Part shown: positions 1 through 6,058 of the stretch, in pieces
Layout of the letters: each line of letters begins with the position of its first letter
How positions within the stretch are numbered: the stretch's first letter is position 1
NCBI GenBank assembly: GCA_002450985.1
Contig: DKBA01000241.1
Coordinates: 1 to 11,340, forward strand
DNA length: 11,340 nt
Origin: Acidimicrobiia bacterium UBA6912
Lineage (GTDB): Bacteria; Actinomycetota; Acidimicrobiia; Spongiisociales; UBA5794
Direction of reading: 5' to 3'
The notes under the pieces: model-generated
Database searches by the model: none
Told to the model about the DNA's origin: nothing
Seen by the model: only the letters and a program-made list of their open reading frames with translations
Program-made: the position numbers and the translations under genes

Positions 1-133
1 CGGCGAGCTCCCCGGCGGCGAACGACGGCACGGTCTCCGGCACGACGAGCCCGCCGTCGGGGGCGAGACCGCCGAGCAGGACGTCGCCGAAGCTGGACGG
101 CGGCATGCCGCCCCGGGTGGAGACGTACCGCAC
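1..133 (-). CDS. thrC: Threonine synthase, N-terminal 44 codons (continues beyond the window)
   Basis: PLP enzyme that converts O-phosphohomoserine to threonine and phosphate, the last step of threonine synthesis in the cytoplasm. Reading down from 133 gives VRYVSTRGG, then SFGDVLLGGLAPDGGL and VPE. This is the characteristic start of long-form threonine synthase (xYxSTR...LxGLAPDGGLYxP), closest in memory to the corynebacterial protein. The start is a GTG at 133-131. It is chosen because homology begins there, a GGAG (plus-strand 141-144) lies 7 bases upstream, and the preceding flavin reductase stop (135-137) is only one base away. The PLP lysine and the catalytic core lie outside the window. 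Identification is firm despite the short fragment, because the motif density is high and no other family starts this way. It is the last visible gene of a four-gene minus-strand run. Confidence 0.9.
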   Translation of the reverse strand, partial: MRYVSTRGGMPPSSFGDVLLGGLAPDGGLVVPETVPSFAAGELA

Positions 134-134
134 G

Positions 135-659
135 TCAGGGCTCCAGGCGCCGGTACGCACCCCGGAAGTACACGAGCGGATCGACGAGGTCCCCGGGGAC
201 CACCTCGTCGATGCGCCCGGCCACCAGCACCGAGAAGCTCTCTTCGCGCCCTTCGATGAGCGAGCACAACGCATACGTCCCGAATCCCTCGAGCACCGGT
301 CCGTGCGGGGTGTCGGTCACCGCCCGCCCGGCGAAGACACCCCCGGGGCTGGGACGCAGGGCGGCGAAGACGTCAGCCGTCTCCCGGTGGTCCTGACCGG
401 CGACATGCACGACGAACCGCTCGGTGTCCTCGATGGCCTCGAGCAGGTCGGTGGTCGGCCCAAGCAAGCAGTACACGAGCGCCGGATCCCCCTCGGCCAC
501 GACGAGCGACGAGACGGTGAGGCCGGTGCGCCGGTCGCCGTGGCCCGCCGTCACGATGGTCACCGGCACGGCGAGACGGCCGCGGAACTGGCGCACCGGA
601 TCACGCTGCTCCGGGGGCGTGACGAAGGGGTGCTCGTCGTGGATCTGGCCGTGGTCCAT
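135..659 (-). CDS. Flavin reductase-like, FMN-binding split-barrel protein
   Basis: A 174-residue cytoplasmic protein of the flavin reductase-like (RutF/HpaC-type) family. These proteins bind FMN or FAD in a split barrel and usually pass reduced flavin to a partner monooxygenase. Seen: P-VTIVTAGH (residues 32-40), GLTVSSLV (46-53, the hallmark flavin-loop segment), DPALVYCLLG (58-67), RFVVHVAG (81-88), and a C-terminal barrel strand ending in DPLVYFRGAYRRL. The start at 659 is preferred over the in-frame ATG at 698, which would overlap the upstream gene by 32 bases. A GGAGGG (671-676) lies 11 bases before 659. It sits 7 bases after the phosphatase stop and one base before thrC, so it is very likely cotranscribed. 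The substrate flavin and any partner oxygenase are unknown; none is encoded here. It may instead be a pyridoxamine-oxidase-like flavoprotein of the same fold. Confidence 0.85.
   Translation of the reverse strand: MDHGQIHDEHPFVTPPEQRDPVRQFRGRLAVPVTIVTAGHGDRRTGLTVSSLVVAEGDPALVYCLLGPTTDLLEAIEDTERFVVHVAGQDHRETADVFAALRPSPGGVFAGRAVTDTPHGPVLEGFGTYALCSLIEGREESFSVLVAGRIDEVVPGDLVDPLVYFRGAYRRLEP
141..144 (-). promoter_or_regulatory. Ribosome binding site for thrC
   Basis: GGAG on the minus strand lies inside the last codons of the flavin reductase gene, 7 bases before the GTG at 133. It supports a GTG start for thrC and translation from the same mRNA as the upstream gene. Confidence 0.6.
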
Positions 660-666
660 GGTGGTG

Positions 667-1551
667 TCAGCCCTCCAGGGGCACGAGGGTGCGCGCACGC
701 TGCCGGAAACGCGCCCGATGCGTGTAACCCGCCGTACGAGCTGCTTCGATCAGCGTCGCCCGGTCGCGGCCGGCCTCGTGAGGGTAGTGGGCGTCGCTGG
801 CGAGGGTGATCGGGACTTCGGCGTCGGCGAACATGGAGAGCAGCTCCGGGGCCGGGTACATCTCGCCCACCACCCGGTGCAGCCCGGCGCTCGACAGCTC
901 GACCGCGGTGCCCGACGCCGCCGCAGCCTCCACGACCTTGCGGTACAGGTCGACGGGCGGCGCGGCGAGGCGATGGCCGTGCTTCTTCACGACATCGACG
1001 TGGGCCAGCACATCGACCGCACCGGAGGCCGCCAGCAGCGTCTCGATCTCGAAGTACTCCTCGTACGCTCGGGCGACGCCGCGCCGGGCGAACTCGAACG
1101 CCGACGGTGAGTGGTCGACCGCCCAGCCCCCGATCCAGTGGACGGAGCCGATGAGGAAGTCCCACGGGTACGGGGCGAGCAGATCGAGCACGGCATCGAT
1201 GGTCTCGGGGAAGAAGTCCACCTCGAGCCCGAGCAGCACCGGGAGGCCGCGGTCTTTGGCGGCAACGACTGCGGTGACGTACCCCTCGAGCGACAGTGTG
1301 AGATCCTCCACGACCATCTCCTCGGTGAGCCCGGCGAGGTCACGGCGAGGCTCGCGCTCCCAGAACCGACCCAGCGCCGGTGTCGCCTCCACGCAGCGGT
1401 AGAGGTGCTCGGTGAAGCCGACCTCGTCCGCACCGTTGGCGATGGCGGCGTCGACGTAGGCCTCGACGTGCCCGTCCGGATACTCGCCCGGTCGGGGGCC
1501 GGTGCCGCGCCAGGTGCCGTGAGGATGGAGGTGGACGTGGTAGTCACCCAT
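667..1551 (-). CDS. hisJ: Histidinol-phosphatase of the PHP superfamily (HisJ type)
   Basis: Predicted metal-dependent phosphatase that hydrolyses L-histidinol phosphate to histidinol in histidine synthesis. The 294-residue length is usual for the family. The PHP metal-site motifs occur in order: DYHVH (residues 3-7), FTEH (46-49), GLEVDFF (108-114), GSVHWIG (135-141, typical of HisJ), LAHVDVVKKHG (182-192) and SDAHYPHEAG (252-261). All expected ligands (H5, H7, E48/H49, E110, H138, H184, D253, H255) appear present. The ATG at 1551 is chosen because the DYHVH motif must lie at the extreme N-terminus; the longer open frame up to 2184 would run through the opposite-strand methyltransferase. There is no good Shine-Dalgarno; a TACGCT hexamer lies 8 bases before the ATG. 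It is 23 bases downstream of a small ORF and 7 upstream of the flavin reductase gene. A general PHP phosphoesterase is the main alternative. Confidence 0.87.
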   Translation of the reverse strand: MGDYHVHLHPHGTWRGTGPRPGEYPDGHVEAYVDAAIANGADEVGFTEHLYRCVEATPALGRFWEREPRRDLAGLTEEMVVEDLTLSLEGYVTAVVAAKDRGLPVLLGLEVDFFPETIDAVLDLLAPYPWDFLIGSVHWIGGWAVDHSPSAFEFARRGVARAYEEYFEIETLLAASGAVDVLAHVDVVKKHGHRLAAPPVDLYRKVVEAAAASGTAVELSSAGLHRVVGEMYPAPELLSMFADAEVPITLASDAHYPHEAGRDRATLIEAARTAGYTHRARFRQRARTLVPLEG

Positions 1552-1559
1552 GAGCGGGC

Positions 1560-1565
1560 AGCGTA
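1560..1565 (-). promoter_or_regulatory. Possible -10 hexamer TACGCT ahead of hisJ
   Basis: TACGCT fits TANNNT and lies 8 bases before the hisJ ATG, in the 23-base gap after the small ORF. No -35 is evident. It also falls in the loop of a short GC hairpin (1554-1558 pairing with 1566-1570). A second, leaderless start site for hisJ inside the operon is an inference. Confidence 0.22.
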
Positions 1566-1574
1566 CCCGCCTCG

Positions 1575-1913
1575 TCACGAGGGAAGTGCGGCGACGAGCC
1601 CCTTCAACGGGCCGGCCGGCAGCGCGGCGCGCAGCAGGGTGCGGGCGCCCTCCCCCACCGTGCCGGCGGCCGCGAGATCGCTCGCCGCAGCGGCCACGGC
1701 CTCCGGCAGGGCGGCGAACACCCCGATCTGATCGAGCTCCGCCGCCGTTGCCGCATTGCGCGTTGCGCGCGCCGCATCGCCGCTGGCGAGGGCGGCGAGC
1801 GCCTTCTCCGCTGCGGTGAGGGCGTTGCGCTGCCGTTGACCGTCGAGTGCCATCTCCCCGAGCGTACGCCGATCGTCCACGAGATACGTCCGATATGCGG
1901 CCGGCACGGCCAT
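1575..1913 (-). CDS. Small alanine-rich helical protein of unknown function
   Basis: A 112-residue protein that I do not recognise. It is predicted to be soluble and almost entirely helical, with no signal peptide or membrane segment. Two helix-pair-like stretches stand out: NALTAAEKALAALASGDAAR followed by an AATAAELDQIGVFAALPEAV segment. The A-x-LA-SGD-A-A pattern resembles a TPR/SEL1-type repeat unit, but I cannot assign a family. The start at 1913 is supported by AGGA 9 bases upstream. Other in-frame choices are ATG 1943, which would overlap the divergent methyltransferase, and ATG 1853. Support for being real: same strand and 23-base spacing with hisJ, amino-acid use plausible for a folded helical protein, and it fills what would otherwise be a 378-base gap. 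It leads the hisJ-flavin reductase-thrC run. High-GC frames can look protein-like, so doubt remains. Confidence 0.55.
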   Translation of the reverse strand: MAVPAAYRTYLVDDRRTLGEMALDGQRQRNALTAAEKALAALASGDAARATRNAATAAELDQIGVFAALPEAVAAAASDLAAAGTVGEGARTLLRAALPAGPLKGLVAALPS

Positions 1914-1917
1914 CGGG

Positions 1918-1923
1918 CATAAT
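1918..1923 (+). promoter_or_regulatory. -10 hexamer CATAAT for the methyltransferase (leaderless start)
   Basis: CATAAT matches the TATAAT consensus at five of six positions and sits 6 bases before the ATG at 1930. Transcription would therefore begin at or within one base of the start codon. The methyltransferase has no Shine-Dalgarno sequence, which fits a leaderless mRNA. No clear -35 is seen 16-18 bases upstream. Confidence 0.5.
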
Positions 1924-1924
1924 C
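1919..1924 (-). promoter_or_regulatory. Possible overlapping -10 hexamer GATTAT for the divergent small gene
   Basis: GATTAT on the minus strand shares five bases with the opposite-strand CATAAT and lies 5 bases before the ATG at 1913. It matches TATAAT at four of six positions. It may be a reverse-direction -10 element, but an AGGA at the same place could equally be a ribosome binding site used by a longer transcript. Confidence 0.25.
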
Positions 1925-1929
1925 CTGCA

Positions 1930-2643
1930 ATGCACAGCATCACCTGGAAGGGACGGCTCGGCCCGCTGGAGCTGCAAGCCTCGAATCACACCTTCGAACC
2001 CTCCACGATCTCTCAGCTGGTCGCCAACGTTCTCGAAGTCGAGGAAGGCGACGTCGTCATCGATGTCGGCTGCGGGACCGGGATTCTCGGCATCATCGCC
2101 GCCAAGCTGGGCGCCTCCAGGGTGTACGGCATCGATGCCAGCCCCGACGTCGTCGAAGTGGCTACCGCCAACGCCACAGCCCACGGCGTCGCCGACAAGA
2201 TGCAGTTCTTCCAGGGCGATCTGTTCTCGCCCCTCCCCGAGGACGTCGTCGCCGACGTCATCATCGGCGACGTCTCGGGCATCCCCGACAACCTCGCCGC
2301 GGAGAGCGGATGGTTCCCGTCGCGGGTGGGCGGGGGACCCCGCGGGGCCGAGCTGCCGATGCGCATGTTGCGCGAGGCCGGGCGGCGCCTCAAGGAGGGC
2401 GGCAGGCTGCTGCTTCCGACGGGCACGCTCCAGGACGAGAACGCCATCCTCGACGTTGCCCGCTCCGTCTTCGCCAGCCTCAAGCAGCTCACCGACCGGA
2501 TGATCCCCCTCGCCGCACCGCTCGCCGAGAGCAAGAGCCTGCGGGAGCTGGTCGACGCCGGCATCGTGAAGCTGACCGCCCGCGGCTCCCGGTTCGTCTG
2601 GGAAGCACGGGTGTGGGAGTGCGAGAAGCCGCAGCCGGTCTAG
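1930..2643 (+). CDS. Class I SAM-dependent methyltransferase, PrmA-like
   Basis: A 237-residue cytoplasmic Rossmann-fold methyltransferase; the substrate is unknown. Seen: an N-terminal substrate-side segment with FEPSTISQLVA (residues 22-32), similar to the 'PS-S-LA' element before the fold in PrmA/HemK relatives; motif I VIDVGCGTGILG (43-54) for SAM; the acidic residue after strand 2 in YGIDAS (D69); GDLF (96-99); and a motif IV position reading IIGDVSGIPD (111-120). HemK-type enzymes have NPPY at that position, so glutamine methylation of release factors is not expected. The C-terminal part (about 140-232) continues the fold with a GGRLLLP strand. It is the only plus-strand gene, divergent from the left operon with 16 bases between start codons. 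It has no Shine-Dalgarno and probably a leaderless mRNA. A hairpin spans its stop codon. Ribosomal protein L11 methyltransferase is possible but unproven. Confidence 0.82.
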   Translation: MHSITWKGRLGPLELQASNHTFEPSTISQLVANVLEVEEGDVVIDVGCGTGILGIIAAKLGASRVYGIDASPDVVEVATANATAHGVADKMQFFQGDLFSPLPEDVVADVIIGDVSGIPDNLAAESGWFPSRVGGGPRGAELPMRMLREAGRRLKEGGRLLLPTGTLQDENAILDVARSVFASLKQLTDRMIPLAAPLAESKSLRELVDAGIVKLTARGSRFVWEARVWECEKPQPV

Positions 2644-2668
2644 GCCAACCGGCCGACGGCGACCGGCT
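2633..2668 (+). terminator. Hairpin spanning the methyltransferase stop codon
   Basis: AGCCGGTC (2633-2640) and GACCGGCT (2661-2668) form a perfect 8-base stem around a 20-base loop. The loop itself contains GGCC...GGCC, able to form a 4-base inner stem. The outer stem's left arm is the last codons of the gene and the TAG follows it. No T-run comes after, so it is at best a U-tract-poor terminator or an mRNA 3' stabiliser. The rest of the 132-base convergent gap (2644-2775) shows no gene. Confidence 0.35.
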
Positions 2669-2705
2669 CACTCACGCCCGCTGTTCGGCGCATCCTTTGG
2701 ACGGT

Positions 2706-2730
2706 GCCGGGTCACGCGGCTGAATCCGGC
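2706..2730 (-). terminator. Weak hairpin downstream of the DUF3054 gene
   Basis: GCCGGGT (2706-2712) pairs with ATCCGGC (2724-2730) with one G-T wobble and an 11-base loop, 46 bases after the DUF3054 stop. No T-run follows on either strand. Such stems are common by chance at this GC content. Confidence 0.2.
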
Positions 2731-2775
2731 CCACCGACGGCGGCTCGATCTCGGGAGCGTGCCCGGTCTGCAGCA

Positions 2776-3141
2776 TCACGTCGACGGGGCACGGCGCCGT
2801 GCAGACACCCCGGCCACGAGACGCCATCCGAGGAACCCGAGGGCGAGGAACGCCGTCGCCACCACGATGAACGTGGCCGCCGTTCCCTCGCCGAAGACGG
2901 TCCGCCGCAGCACCATCCCCACCATCACCGTGACGGCGAGCACCCCGACGCCGGTTCTGAGCGCCGCGGGCCGGCGCCAGGCGCGAACCGCGACCCAGGC
3001 CACGGCGAGCGCCAGCATGAAGGGGGCGGCCGTGCGCAACAGACCGCTCAGCGTCTCCGCCTCCTCGTGGGTGCGCCGCCCGAGGGCGACGAATCCGAAC
3101 ACGACGGCGACGTCCAGCCAGAGAAGCGTCGGCGATCTCAT
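2776..3141 (-). CDS. DUF3054 family integral membrane protein
   Basis: A 121-residue membrane protein of a family with no established function, found mainly in actinobacteria and haloarchaea. Four transmembrane helices are apparent at about residues 8-20, 36-55, 62-80 and 89-110. Family marks seen: an acidic residue in helix 1 (D10), GRRTHEE (21-27) just after it, LLRTAAPF (34-41), GMVLRR (75-80), and GTAATFIVVAT (86-96) leading to LGWRL. The tail is basic (ARRRAPST), placing the C-terminus in the cytoplasm by the positive-inside rule. The start at 3141 has no Shine-Dalgarno but a TACGAT hexamer 6 bases upstream. It follows the TSUP permease gene on the same strand by 58 bases. A GC hairpin in that gap and its own -10 suggest separate transcription. 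It faces the methyltransferase gene tail to tail. Confidence 0.85.
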   Translation of the reverse strand: MRSPTLLWLDVAVVFGFVALGRRTHEEAETLSGLLRTAAPFMLALAVAWVAVRAWRRPAALRTGVGVLAVTVMVGMVLRRTVFGEGTAATFIVVATAFLALGFLGWRLVAGVSARRRAPST

Positions 3142-3147
3142 GGCGTC

Positions 3148-3153
3148 ATCGTA
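3148..3153 (-). promoter_or_regulatory. -10 hexamer TACGAT for the DUF3054 gene (leaderless start)
   Basis: TACGAT fits TANNNT (and TATAAT at four of six) and ends 6 bases before the ATG at 3141, the same spacing as at the methyltransferase. No Shine-Dalgarno is present. The -35 region is poor. Inferred leaderless promoter. Confidence 0.45.
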
Positions 3154-3162
3154 GGTGCGAGC

Positions 3163-3182
3163 GGGCCGACCCCGGCCGGCCC
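3163..3182 (-). terminator. GC hairpin after the TSUP permease gene
   Basis: GGGCCG (3163-3168) pairs with CGGCCC (3177-3182) around an 8-base loop, beginning 17 bases after the permease stop. The stem is all G-C but has no T-run. It could end the long central operon, with the DUF3054 -10 element just beyond it. Confidence 0.3.
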
Positions 3183-3199
3183 CAACTGCCTGCGATGCG

Positions 3200-3940
3200 T
3201 CACGCCGTGAGCAGCATCCTCCCGGCTGCGACCAGGGCGGCGGCGACCAGGATCCAGCGCACGAACCCCGCGCCCCTGCGCAGGGCGAGGTGGGCGGCGA
3301 TCCACGCCCCGCTCACCTGGCCGATGGACAGCACGGCGCCGACGGCGACGTCGACCTGTGCGGCCGCAGCGAAGAAGACGAGCGCCACCGGCGTGTAGGC
3401 GGCGATGATCAACACCTTCGCCCCATTGCCGTTCACGAGGTCGAGCCCGGAGCCCAGCACGAGCGCCGCCAGGAGAAGGAAGCCGACACCTGCCTGGACG
3501 AACCCGCCGTAGAAGCCGATGGCGAAGAAGATCGCGATTCGCCACGGCATCGCCAGGACCGCCTCCCGCCCCTCCACCCACCGGGACGGGCGCAGCAACA
3601 CCGAGGCGGCGACGAACACGAGCACGAAGGCAAAGACGCGCCGGGTCGCGCCCGGCGAGAGCAGTGTCGCCACCCAGGCCCCGAGCCCGGCGCCGACCAT
3701 CGCGGCCGGCACCACCGGCAACACCCGGCGCCACGGCACGGCCTGCCCGCGCGAGAAGCGTCCCAGCGCGGCGAGGTTGGCGAGCTGGATGGCGATCCGG
3801 TTGGTGCCGTTGGCGGCGTTGGGCCCGATCAGCTCGGTCAGGATCGGAAGGGTGATCGCCGATCCCCCACCGGCCAGCGTGTTGATGAACCCGGAGGCGA
3901 GGCCGCCGAGCGCAACGATGATCCCTTGGCCGAGCGTCAT
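3200..3940 (-). CDS. TSUP family permease (sulfite exporter TauE/SafE-like)
   Basis: A 246-residue polytopic membrane protein of the TSUP family (TauE/SafE/YfcA). These proteins move sulfite, sulfonates, thiosulfate or organic anions across the cytoplasmic membrane. The two-fold repeat typical of the family is visible: GFINTLAGGGSAITLP (residues 18-32) opens the first half and FYGGFVQAGVGFLLL (143-157) the second. NGTNRIAI (44-51) and NGNGAKVLI (170-178) are the matching post-helix segments. Seven or eight helices fill the rest, with the WR-rich loops at 70-72 and 133-134. The ATG at 3940 overlaps the E2 stop as ATGA, and no Shine-Dalgarno is visible, so translation is probably coupled to E2. 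It is the last gene of the pabBC-E1-E2 run. The cargo cannot be read from sequence; an acid related to the dehydrogenase is an inference. Confidence 0.88.
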   Translation of the reverse strand: MTLGQGIIVALGGLASGFINTLAGGGSAITLPILTELIGPNAANGTNRIAIQLANLAALGRFSRGQAVPWRRVLPVVPAAMVGAGLGAWVATLLSPGATRRVFAFVLVFVAASVLLRPSRWVEGREAVLAMPWRIAIFFAIGFYGGFVQAGVGFLLLAALVLGSGLDLVNGNGAKVLIIAAYTPVALVFFAAAAQVDVAVGAVLSIGQVSGAWIAAHLALRRGAGFVRWILVAAALVAAGRMLLTA

Positions 3941-5082
3941 ACGCCGGTCGGGGCTTCGAATGCCTCGATCAGCGCCGCCATGAACGCCCGCCCGGTCGAG
4001 CCGTCGATGGCGCGATGGTCGTACGACAGGCTGAGCGGGAGCTCACGACCGATCACGATCTCGCCGTTGCGGACGACGGGCCGAGGATCCGCCCTCCCGA
4101 CCGACAGGATGGCCGTGGTCCCCAGCGGCACGATCGGCGTCCCGTACCGCCCGCCGACGGCGCCGATGTTCGACAGGGTGAAGGTCTGGCCGCGGAGCTC
4201 GTCGGCGGTGGCGGTGCGGGTGCGCGCCGCCCCGGCCAGCCGGGTGATCTCGGCGCCGAGCCCGGCGACATCCTGGTCGGAAGCGTTGCGTACCACCGCG
4301 ACCATCAGTCCCTCCGGCGTGTCGACGGCGACCCCGATGTCGTAGTGCAGTTTATGGACGATCTCGTCGCCTTCGACGGACGCGTTGAACTCGGGGAAGC
4401 GCACCAGCAGCGGCAGCAGCCTGCCGATGAGCACGGCCTCGAGCGGCGGCTTGCCGAGGGCGACGCGCTCTGCGAGCACCGCGGTGGGGTCGGCCTCACC
4501 GTACGTCGTGACGTGGGGGATCTCGCGCCAGGAGCGGGCGAGACGATCGGCGATGGTGCGCCGCAGCGGCGACATCTTCACCCGACGCACCGGGCCGCCC
4601 GTGGCGGCAGCGGCACGCACGTCGTCCTCGGTGACCCGGCCCCCCGGACCCGTACCGGCGACGGCATCGGCATCGACCCCCAACTCGACGGCGAGCTTGC
4701 GCACCAGCGGGAGCATCTGCGGCCGCCCGCCCGGTGCGGGGATCGTCTCCACCGCCTCTTCCAGCCTGCCCACGATCGGTGCGGCAGCGGCTGACTCCCG
4801 AGCACTCGCGGCCGGGGCCGGTTCGGCCGGCTGCCATTGCTCGCCCGGGTCGCCGATCACCGCGAGCAGCGCCTCGACCGCGAGCGTCTCGCCCTCCTCG
4901 GCTCCGCGGTGCAGCAGCACCCCGCCCACCGGAGCCGGGATGTCGATCACCGCCTTGTCCGTCTCGACCTCCACCAGAGGGGCGTCCATCGCCACCGTCT
5001 CCCCCAAGGCGGCGTGCCACGCGACGATCACCGCCTCGGTGAGGCCCTCACCCACGTCGGGGAGATGGAACTCGTTGGCCAT
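3937..5082 (-). CDS. 2-oxo acid dehydrogenase complex E2, dihydrolipoamide acyltransferase
   Basis: A 381-residue core subunit that takes the acyl group from E1 on a swinging lipoyl arm and passes it to CoA. Domains in order: one lipoyl domain (residues 3 to about 77, LPDVGEGLTEA at the start, lipoylated lysine K43 in EVETDKAV); a Pro/Ala linker; a peripheral subunit-binding domain (about 123-160, LVRKLAVELGVD and GTGPGGRVTEDDV); a second linker; and the catalytic domain (about 165-381) with the DHRAIDG motif near the end (H356, D360). It is somewhat shorter than many E2 proteins because it has a single lipoyl domain and short linkers. The start at 5082 has GGAGG 6 bases upstream (5089-5093) and lies one base after the E1-beta stop. 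Its stop overlaps the permease start. Substrate (pyruvate, branched-chain oxo acids or another) is not settled. No E3 gene is in the window. Confidence 0.94.
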   Translation of the reverse strand: MANEFHLPDVGEGLTEAVIVAWHAALGETVAMDAPLVEVETDKAVIDIPAPVGGVLLHRGAEEGETLAVEALLAVIGDPGEQWQPAEPAPAASARESAAAAPIVGRLEEAVETIPAPGGRPQMLPLVRKLAVELGVDADAVAGTGPGGRVTEDDVRAAAATGGPVRRVKMSPLRRTIADRLARSWREIPHVTTYGEADPTAVLAERVALGKPPLEAVLIGRLLPLLVRFPEFNASVEGDEIVHKLHYDIGVAVDTPEGLMVAVVRNASDQDVAGLGAEITRLAGAARTRTATADELRGQTFTLSNIGAVGGRYGTPIVPLGTTAILSVGRADPRPVVRNGEIVIGRELPLSLSYDHRAIDGSTGRAFMAALIEAFEAPTGV

Positions 5083-5083
5083 G

Positions 5084-6058
5084 TCACGCCTCCAGCGTGC
5101 GGTGGACGGCGGCGACGATGCGCTCGACCGTCGGGACGTAGTGATGCTCGGACCGGCGGAGCGGCACGACGGTGTCCCAGCCGGTGACCCGTTCGATCGG
5201 GGCGCGCAGCGAGTAGAGCGCCCGCTCCTGCACCGACGCCACGATCTCCCCGGCGAGCCCGCCGGTTCGCGGCGCCTCGTGCACGACCACGCACCGGCCG
5301 GTCCGCTCCACCGACGCCACCACGGGGTCGAGATCGAGCGGGGCGAGCGTGCGCAGGTCCACGGCCGCGGCGCTCACCCCCTCTGCCGCCAGCGCTTCGA
5401 CGGTGCGGCGCACCTCGCGCATCATCGCCCCGTAGCCGACGAGGGTGACATCCGTGCCGTCGGCCACGAGCTCGGCCTCGTCGAGGGACACGGCATAGTG
5501 CCCGTCCGGCACCTCACCTTTCACGGCGCGGTAGAGGCGAATCGGCTCGAGGAAGATCACCGGGTCGGGGTCGGCGACCGCAGCGAGCAACATCCCCTTG
5601 GCGTCGTACGGAGTGGACGGAACGACCACCTTCAGCCCCGGCGTGTGGGCGTAGATGGTCTCGGTGGACTCGCTGTGGTGCTCGGCGGCGCCGATGCCCG
5701 CCCCGTAGGGGATGCGGATGACCATCGGCGCCGTGAATCGGTGACGCGATCGGTTGCGGATCCGCGCCACGTGGCTCACGATCTGGTCATAGGCCGGGTA
5801 CGAGAAGCCCATGAACTGGATCTCGGCCACAGGCCGCAGCCCGGCGACCGCCATGCCGAACGCCGCCCCGACGATGCCGGACTCGGCGACGGGGGTGTCG
5901 ATGACCCGCGCCGCGCCGTGCCGCTGCTGGAGCCCGTCCGAGACACGAAAAACGCCACCCGTACGGCCCACGTCCTCGCCGAGGAGCACGACCGAAGGGT
6001 CGGCGAGGGCGACGTCGAGGGCGTCGTTCAAGGCCTGGGCGATGTTGCGCTCCGTCAT
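5084..6058 (-). CDS. 2-oxo acid dehydrogenase E1 component, beta subunit
   Basis: A 324-residue subunit that pairs with E1-alpha to form the thiamine diphosphate-dependent decarboxylase of the complex. Seen: VVLLGEDVGRTGGVFRVSDG (residues 23-42); DTPVAESGIVG (54-64), whose E59 is the conserved glutamate that contacts the thiamine aminopyrimidine; EIQFMGFSYPAYDQI (79-93); GAAEHHSES (123-131) with the conserved active-site histidine H128; and the C-terminal transketolase domain with HEAPRTGGLAGEI. The ATG at 6058 is chosen because family homology starts there (MTERNIAQALNDAL), it overlaps the E1-alpha stop as ATGA, and GGAGG lies 10 bases upstream (6069-6073). The longer in-frame start at 6292 would add an arginine/glycine-rich tail that is only a shadow of E1-alpha. 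The stop lies one base before E2. Confidence 0.94.
   Translation of the reverse strand: MTERNIAQALNDALDVALADPSVVLLGEDVGRTGGVFRVSDGLQQRHGAARVIDTPVAESGIVGAAFGMAVAGLRPVAEIQFMGFSYPAYDQIVSHVARIRNRSRHRFTAPMVIRIPYGAGIGAAEHHSESTETIYAHTPGLKVVVPSTPYDAKGMLLAAVADPDPVIFLEPIRLYRAVKGEVPDGHYAVSLDEAELVADGTDVTLVGYGAMMREVRRTVEALAAEGVSAAAVDLRTLAPLDLDPVVASVERTGRCVVVHEAPRTGGLAGEIVASVQERALYSLRAPIERVTGWDTVVPLRRSEHHYVPTVERIVAAVHRTLEA

Noticed and set aside
1552..2184. N-terminal extension of the hisJ frame up to 2184
   Set aside because: It would run through the opposite-strand methyltransferase and the small ORF, and the PHP motif needs to be at the N-terminus. The extension is Arg/Gly-rich noise.
3155..4345. A 396-codon plus-strand open frame opposite the permease and E2
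   Set aside because: Hydrophilic His/Arg/Glu-rich translation that is the antisense of membrane helices; no family resemblance.
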